A stretch of DNA of 28,219 nucleotides from an uncultured bacterium (GTDB taxonomy: Bacteria; Cyanobacteriota; Vampirovibrionia; Gastranaerophilales; Gastranaerophilaceae), in assembly GCA_902489575.1 (NCBI GenBank), contig CABUAQ010000018.1:1-28219 (forward strand). The letters run 5' to 3'. This document shows, in pieces, positions 24,016-28,219 of the stretch. Positions within the stretch are counted from its first letter, which is position 1. Every line of letters starts with the position of its first letter. The notes below the pieces were generated by a model. That model searched no databases. It saw only the letters and a program-made list of their open reading frames with translations, and had not been told where the DNA came from. The position numbers and the translations under genes are program-made.

Positions 24016-25521
24016 ATGGCTCAACAATCAGAAAAATTCAATGAAGCATTTAACCTTCATCAACAAGGTAAACTTACATCCGCACGGGATATTTATCTTG
24101 ATATTCTGAAAAATGAACCTAAAAATGCTGAAGTTTGGGATTTACTCGGAGTACTTTATTATCAGGCAAATGATTATATGGAATCTGAACTCTGCATAAA
24201 AAAAGCTATAGAAATAAATCCACGAATTTACTATATAGAAAACCTTGCAAGATTATATCTTGATAAAGGCGAATTCTTGGCAGCAATAACGTTATATGAA
24301 GATCTAGCAAAACACAACCCAACATACGAAAACCTGTTTAATCTTGCAATGGCCTACAAAGGAAATCATACCTGGGATAAGGCACAACAAGCTTATGAAA
24401 AAGCTCTAGAAATCAATCCGCAAGGTTATGAAGCCTATTTCAACCTAGCATATCTCGCCTTAAATAAAAACAACCCTCAAAAAGCTGTTAACTGCTACGA
24501 AAAAGCACTTGCAATTAAACCTGATGATTGGGAATCCGTTTATTTTCTCTCTCTTGCTCAAATGCAATGTAAAGATTACAAAAACGGATTAAAAAATTTC
24601 GAATCAAGACTTTGCAGGCAAAGTGCCATACTTTCTCAAGAAAAAACTTACCCTAACCTTATGAGAGAAAAACCGGAATGGCAGGGAGAAGATTTAACAG
24701 GGAAAACACTATTTACATATTACGAAGCAGGATATGGCGACATACTTATGCTATACAGATATATGCCAATCCTAACTTCAATGTGCAAAAAAGTCATTAT
24801 AAAACCTCAAAAAGAACTTGCTCCACTATTTAGAGAAAATTCATACGGAGCAGAAATTTTGGAGATTTTTGACTTTGAAAAAGAAATCAATTTTGATTAT
24901 CACATCCCGTTTTTAAGTATCCCGTACGTTTTAAAACTTGATGGAGATGAAATATTCACCCGACACGATACAGGTTATCTTAAAGCAAATCCTGCGAAAA
25001 TAAATTACTACAAAGAAAAATACTGTAATAATAACAAATTTAAAATAGGAATAAAATGGCAGGGAAACACATATTACGACAAAGAAAGAGTTTTAAATAC
25101 AGAAAATTTCTATCCATTATTTGAACTTGAAAACACACAATTTTACTCATTTCAAACTTTGGAAGGTGCAGAAAAAACAAGTCAAATTCCTGATAAATAC
25201 AATATTATCGATTTAGGGTCTACATTTAAAAACTTTTCAGATACAGCAGGTGCCGTTGAAAACATGGATTTAATAATTTCAAATGATACATCATTGGTTC
25301 ACCTTGCAGGAGCAATGACAAAAAAATGTTTTGTATTACTTCCATATATTTACAACTGGCGTTGGCACACCGACTTATCAAAATGCGACTGGTATGACAG
25401 CGTTAAAATATACAGACAAAAAAATCACGGAGATTGGCAAAGTGTATTTGAACCTGTAAAAAAAGACCTCACCAACATACTTACAAAATATCTAACGGAT
25501 CAACATCAACAGTCATTCTAA
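24016..25521 (+). CDS. TPR-containing glycosyltransferase (GT9-like fold)
   Basis: 501 residues from the ATG with SD AAGGAG 5 bases upstream; a longer reading from 23926 would start inside the transporter gene and is rejected. Residues 6-205 are about six TPR helical repeats (for example AQQAYEKALEINPQGYEAYF at 123-142). Residues 228-490 resemble the glycosyltransferase part of 'TPR-containing glycosyltransferase family' proteins, related to heptosyltransferases: YYEAGYGDILMLYRYMPIL (235-253), IGIKWQGN (344-351), DTAGAVENMDLIISNDTSLV (409-428), HLAGAM, and NWRWHTD with DWY (447-460). Donor and acceptor are unknown; glycosylation of protein or envelope sugar is likely. 19 bp after paralog B; its 3' end overlaps priA by 41 bp. 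Confidence 0.87.
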   Translation: MAQQSEKFNEAFNLHQQGKLTSARDIYLDILKNEPKNAEVWDLLGVLYYQANDYMESELCIKKAIEINPRIYYIENLARLYLDKGEFLAAITLYEDLAKHNPTYENLFNLAMAYKGNHTWDKAQQAYEKALEINPQGYEAYFNLAYLALNKNNPQKAVNCYEKALAIKPDDWESVYFLSLAQMQCKDYKNGLKNFESRLCRQSAILSQEKTYPNLMREKPEWQGEDLTGKTLFTYYEAGYGDILMLYRYMPILTSMCKKVIIKPQKELAPLFRENSYGAEILEIFDFEKEINFDYHIPFLSIPYVLKLDGDEIFTRHDTGYLKANPAKINYYKEKYCNNNKFKIGIKWQGNTYYDKERVLNTENFYPLFELENTQFYSFQTLEGAEKTSQIPDKYNIIDLGSTFKNFSDTAGAVENMDLIISNDTSLVHLAGAMTKKCFVLLPYIYNWRWHTDLSKCDWYDSVKIYRQKNHGDWQSVFEPVKKDLTNILTKYLTDQHQQSF

Positions 25522-27790
25522 TATCTTTCGGAGAAGATATTTTATTCAAAAAGCTTGAAATAAATTGATGTCCTTTTTCTTCAAGTCTGTTTTTTATAAG
25601 TATTTGAAACCTGTAATATCCGTTAATTCGTTCTATAACACACGGTGTCGGACCAAGAACTTCCAGCCGTTCTCCAAATCCAAATTTTTCAATCATCGTA
25701 CAAAGCCTTAACGCAATTTCCTGAGCAGCTTTTTCTGCACGGAAATTATTTGTAGAACTAAGAATTAATCTTATCATCTGGCTAAATGGCGGATAGTCAA
25801 AATCTTCACGAGAAGCTATTTCTTTTTTATAAAATTCTGCATAATTTTGAGATTTCGCACTTTCTAACGCATAATACTCGGGATTATAAGTTTGGAAAAG
25901 CACCTTTCCTCTAAACTCTCCACGACCAGCACGTCCTGCAACCTGAGTCAACAGTTGAAACCCTCTTTCTGACGCCCTGAAATCAGGTAAATTAAAACTT
26001 GCATCAGCAGAGATTACTCCAACCAAAGTTACATTTGGATTATCAAGCCCTTTTGCAATCATCTGAGTCCCGACAAGAATATCAATATCACCTTTTTGAA
26101 ATCTTTCTAAAAGTCTTATATGTTCCCCTTTTCTAACCAGAACATCACTATCAATTCTTTCAACATTATTCTGCGGAAAAAGTTCTTTTATATATTGTTC
26201 TATTTTTTGAGTTCCGGTACCGGAATTTTTCAACCCATCAAACCCGCAATTAGGACATACATCCGGGAAATACTCTACATGATTACAGTAATGACACTTC
26301 AACATATTATCTTTTGCGTGCCAAATCATAGGAATAGCACAATTCGGACATTCTATAACATGCCCGCATCCCTGACACTGAGTATATGTAGAATACCCGC
26401 GGCGATTTATCAATAAAATAACCTGTTGGTTATTTTCAAGAGTTTCCTGAATCGCCAATTGCAAAGGCTTTGAAATAAGACTTCTATATGCAGCCCGTCC
26501 GTACTCCTGCATATTTATAACAGAAACCGGTGCAACTTTTGCATTGTTATAACGAGTAAGCATCTCAAACAAATGATTAGAATTAACCGCACGATAATAA
26601 CTTGAAATATCAGGAGTTGCAGAGCCTAAAATCAAAGGACAGTTATTGAATTCAGAAAGTTTTCTTGCAACAAGCCTTGCATCATATCTTGGTGCAGGAG
26701 AGGTCTGCTTATAAGCACCTTCGTGCTCCTCATCAATAATAATAAGCCCTATATCCTTCAAAGGAGCAAAGACAGCCGACCTCGCACCCGCTAAAATTTT
26801 AATTTCATTATTATAAAGTTTTTGCCACACATCATACCGTTCACCTTCAGAGATACTGCTGTGCCAAATTGCAACATCTTTTGTACCGAATTTTTTTGCC
26901 AGACGTTTTGTCAACTGAGAAGCAAGAGCAATTTCCGGAGCCAGAAACAAAACATTTTTTCCTGATTTTATAGTATCATCAATCAGTTTAAAATACACTT
27001 CTGTTTTTCCGCTTGCCGTAATACCGTGAAGTAATATCTGCGGAGATTTCTCATCTGCAATTTGTTTCGAAATTCCTTCATAAACCTTTTGCTGAGTTTC
27101 TGATAATTCGTATAAATCCTCTTTTTTATCTATGCGTAAAATATCTAAAGGATTTCTATAAACTTGTTCTTCTTCTAATTTTACACACCCTAAAGCCTCC
27201 AGTTTTTTCACTGTTGCTCTGGTTGTTTTTGCAAATTTTTCAAACTCCACCAGATTCATTTTTCCGCAGGATTGTAAAATTTCCAGAACTTCTTTCTGAC
27301 GCTTAGTTGCACCTTCAAACGAAACGAATTCAATAGTTTGTTCAGTTTTTAAAGATTTTTCAATAAGTTTCAACGGAATTGCAGCATTCAATACCGTAAT
27401 TAAATCCGTACAATAATAATTAGTCACCCACTCCAATAGTTTTAGATATTCAACAGAAAACAGCGGAGTTTCATCCAGAATTTTACTAACCCGCTTAGCC
27501 TTGATTTCAGGGGGCAAATAATCTGAAAACCCTACACAAAACGCATTTATTAATCCCTGACGACCAAACGGAACTAATAAAGCTTGTCCAATCTTAATCT
27601 TATCACCCATCTCCGGGGGAATTATATAACTAAAAGTCTTAACACCGAGAGCTTTTACATTAACAAGACAAACTGCATACCTGTGCTGAATAGAAGAAGG
27701 ATTATCAACAACTTCAGATGTATCTCGTTTTTTTAGAACCAACTTACGAGAAGGAATTTCAAATAATTTATTTTGAACACCATCTTCCAT
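25481..27790 (-). CDS. priA: Primosomal protein N', replication restart helicase
   Basis: 769 residues from the ATG. An N-terminal fork-binding domain (about 35-150) and winged helix (about 155-215), then a superfamily 2 helicase with Walker A GITASGKT (256-263), DEEH (353-356), GSATPD (389-394) and motif VI QVAGRAGRG (616-624). The eight zinc-binding Cys inserted between the helicase lobes are at 472, 475, 481, 484, 499, 502, 512 and 515 (CQGCGH...CPNC...CHYC...CPNC). The C-terminus ends VDVDPLDIL as in the family. A TTG two codons upstream is also possible, but the ATG at 27788-27790 has better SD spacing (AAGGA, 9 bases). Its 3' end overlaps the convergent TPR-glycosyltransferase. Confidence 0.96.
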   Translation of the reverse strand: MEDGVQNKLFEIPSRKLVLKKRDTSEVVDNPSSIQHRYAVCLVNVKALGVKTFSYIIPPEMGDKIKIGQALLVPFGRQGLINAFCVGFSDYLPPEIKAKRVSKILDETPLFSVEYLKLLEWVTNYYCTDLITVLNAAIPLKLIEKSLKTEQTIEFVSFEGATKRQKEVLEILQSCGKMNLVEFEKFAKTTRATVKKLEALGCVKLEEEQVYRNPLDILRIDKKEDLYELSETQQKVYEGISKQIADEKSPQILLHGITASGKTEVYFKLIDDTIKSGKNVLFLAPEIALASQLTKRLAKKFGTKDVAIWHSSISEGERYDVWQKLYNNEIKILAGARSAVFAPLKDIGLIIIDEEHEGAYKQTSPAPRYDARLVARKLSEFNNCPLILGSATPDISSYYRAVNSNHLFEMLTRYNNAKVAPVSVINMQEYGRAAYRSLISKPLQLAIQETLENNQQVILLINRRGYSTYTQCQGCGHVIECPNCAIPMIWHAKDNMLKCHYCNHVEYFPDVCPNCGFDGLKNSGTGTQKIEQYIKELFPQNNVERIDSDVLVRKGEHIRLLERFQKGDIDILVGTQMIAKGLDNPNVTLVGVISADASFNLPDFRASERGFQLLTQVAGRAGRGEFRGKVLFQTYNPEYYALESAKSQNYAEFYKKEIASREDFDYPPFSQMIRLILSSTNNFRAEKAAQEIALRLCTMIEKFGFGERLEVLGPTPCVIERINGYYRFQILIKNRLEEKGHQFISSFLNKISSPKDIRMTVDVDPLDIL

Positions 27791-27854
27791 TATCAATAAT
27801 CCTTTTAAATTTTAAGTGAGCTTGTTTTTAAAGCTATATTGTTATTTATAATAT

Positions 27855-28097
27855 TTACCCTTCAGCTTCTGCTGCCATGAATTCTTGTTTAGCTTCTTCA
27901 ATAGCCTCTGTTAACAAATCCAATTGATCAGGTGAGAATGTAACACCTTTTTTAGTCGGTAACCAGGTTGCACCATCATCTGTTGTATAGAATATTCTCA
28001 TATTCAAATAACTTCTGCCTTTATATTCACTAACAGAAATTTGTAATTGTTCCGTATCTGATCTTTCAATTGTTGCTAAAATTTTTGCATCTGCCAT
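27855..28097 (-). CDS. PC4/YdbC-like ssDNA-binding protein
   Basis: 80 residues from the ATG at 28095-28097, which has a strong SD (AAGGAGAG). A start 13 codons upstream would lie upstream of the predicted -10 box, so it is rejected. The core (about 15-70: ISVSEYKGRSYLNMRIFY, then WLPTKKGVTF and an amphipathic helix SPDQLDLLTEAIEEAKQEF) matches the PC4 p15/YdbC fold: four strands, a basic turn before the helix, and an acidic tail. Such proteins bind single-stranded DNA or RNA and act in transcription. It is immediately upstream of priA (64 bp), in the same direction. Confidence 0.75.
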   Translation of the reverse strand: MADAKILATIERSDTEQLQISVSEYKGRSYLNMRIFYTTDDGATWLPTKKGVTFSPDQLDLLTEAIEEAKQEFMAAEAEG

Positions 28098-28126
28098 TTT
28101 TCTCTCCTTATAAACTATGCTTAAAT

Positions 28127-28155
28127 ATATTAGCATAAATGATATTTCGGGTAAA
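28127..28155 (-). promoter_or_regulatory. Promoter for the PC4-like gene (and possibly priA)
   Basis: Minus-strand TTTACC (28150-28155), 17-base spacer, TAATAT (28127-28132) preceded by TGC, an extended -10. It is 29 bases before the start codon with SD between. Confidence 0.5.
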
Positions 28156-28219
28156 CTTATTAATAAAACAAATTTATCAATAATTTAATCTATAAAATTT
28201 TTAAAATTATAAAAAGTTT

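Noticed and set aside
26120..26416. Plus-strand frame opposite the priA zinc region
   Set aside because: Antisense shadow; the minus-strand reading has all eight zinc Cys and helicase motifs.
27857..28136. Longer PC4-like protein (93 aa)
   Set aside because: The first ATG lies upstream of the -10 box and has no SD; the inner ATG has AAGGAGAG.
1..28219. CRISPR arrays, prophage, insertion sequences, tRNA or rRNA genes
   Set aside because: No regularly spaced repeats, transposase or phage proteins, or recognisable tRNA/rRNA segments were seen on reading either strand.

Overview
The window is AT-rich bacterial chromosome with ordinary housekeeping content and no sign of phage, transposons, CRISPR, rRNA or tRNA genes. 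Purine-rich Shine-Dalgarno (SD) sequences precede most genes. The best guess at the host is a gut-type non-photosynthetic cyanobacterial relative (Melainabacteria/Vampirovibrionia, Gastranaerophilales-like). This rests on the orphan type IV pilin-like protein with the signature KKAFTLAEVLITLG, the very low GC, an OmpH/Skp-like envelope protein and several lineage-type hypotheticals. It is an inference from style, not from a marker-gene tree.

Layout. On the minus strand from 70 to 13289 lie ispH-rpsA (1-base gap), a 1261-residue cytoplasmic-looking helical-repeat protein of unknown function, a 251-residue putatively membrane-anchored protein with its own promoter, a 382-residue Gln-rich protein, a tightly packed ribE-ribBA-GNAT unit, and a class A penicillin-binding protein. 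A divergent promoter region near 13.3-13.46 kb starts a plus-strand pair, a COG2509-like FAD dehydrogenase and an orphan pseudopilin. From 15.5 to 17.07 kb come three small minus-strand genes (two secreted small proteins and a YkgJ-type cysteine-cluster protein) and a gene-free 303-bp stretch. This is followed by lipA (+), then a minus block of an OmpH/Skp-like protein, a 177-residue unknown, a compact dihydrolipoyl dehydrogenase and alanine racemase. A plus-strand operon (21991-25521) holds two tandem ArsP_2-type 10TM metal-exporter paralogs and a TPR-glycosyltransferase. It converges on, and overlaps by 41 bp, priA (-). The window ends with a PC4/YdbC-like small nucleic-acid-binding protein.

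How they work together: cell-wall synthesis (mrcA, alr), isoprenoid precursor synthesis (ispH), riboflavin/FAD supply (ribE, ribBA) beside two flavoproteins, lipoyl metabolism (lipA, lpd), translation (rpsA), replication restart (priA) and envelope or secreted proteins. I did not find a clear new multi-gene system. The most notable items are the tandem transporter pair with diverged signature motifs, the 1261-residue repeat protein, the lpd lacking a stretch near its FAD site, a probable leaderless alr transcript, and a plus-strand terminator with no recognised gene in front of it.
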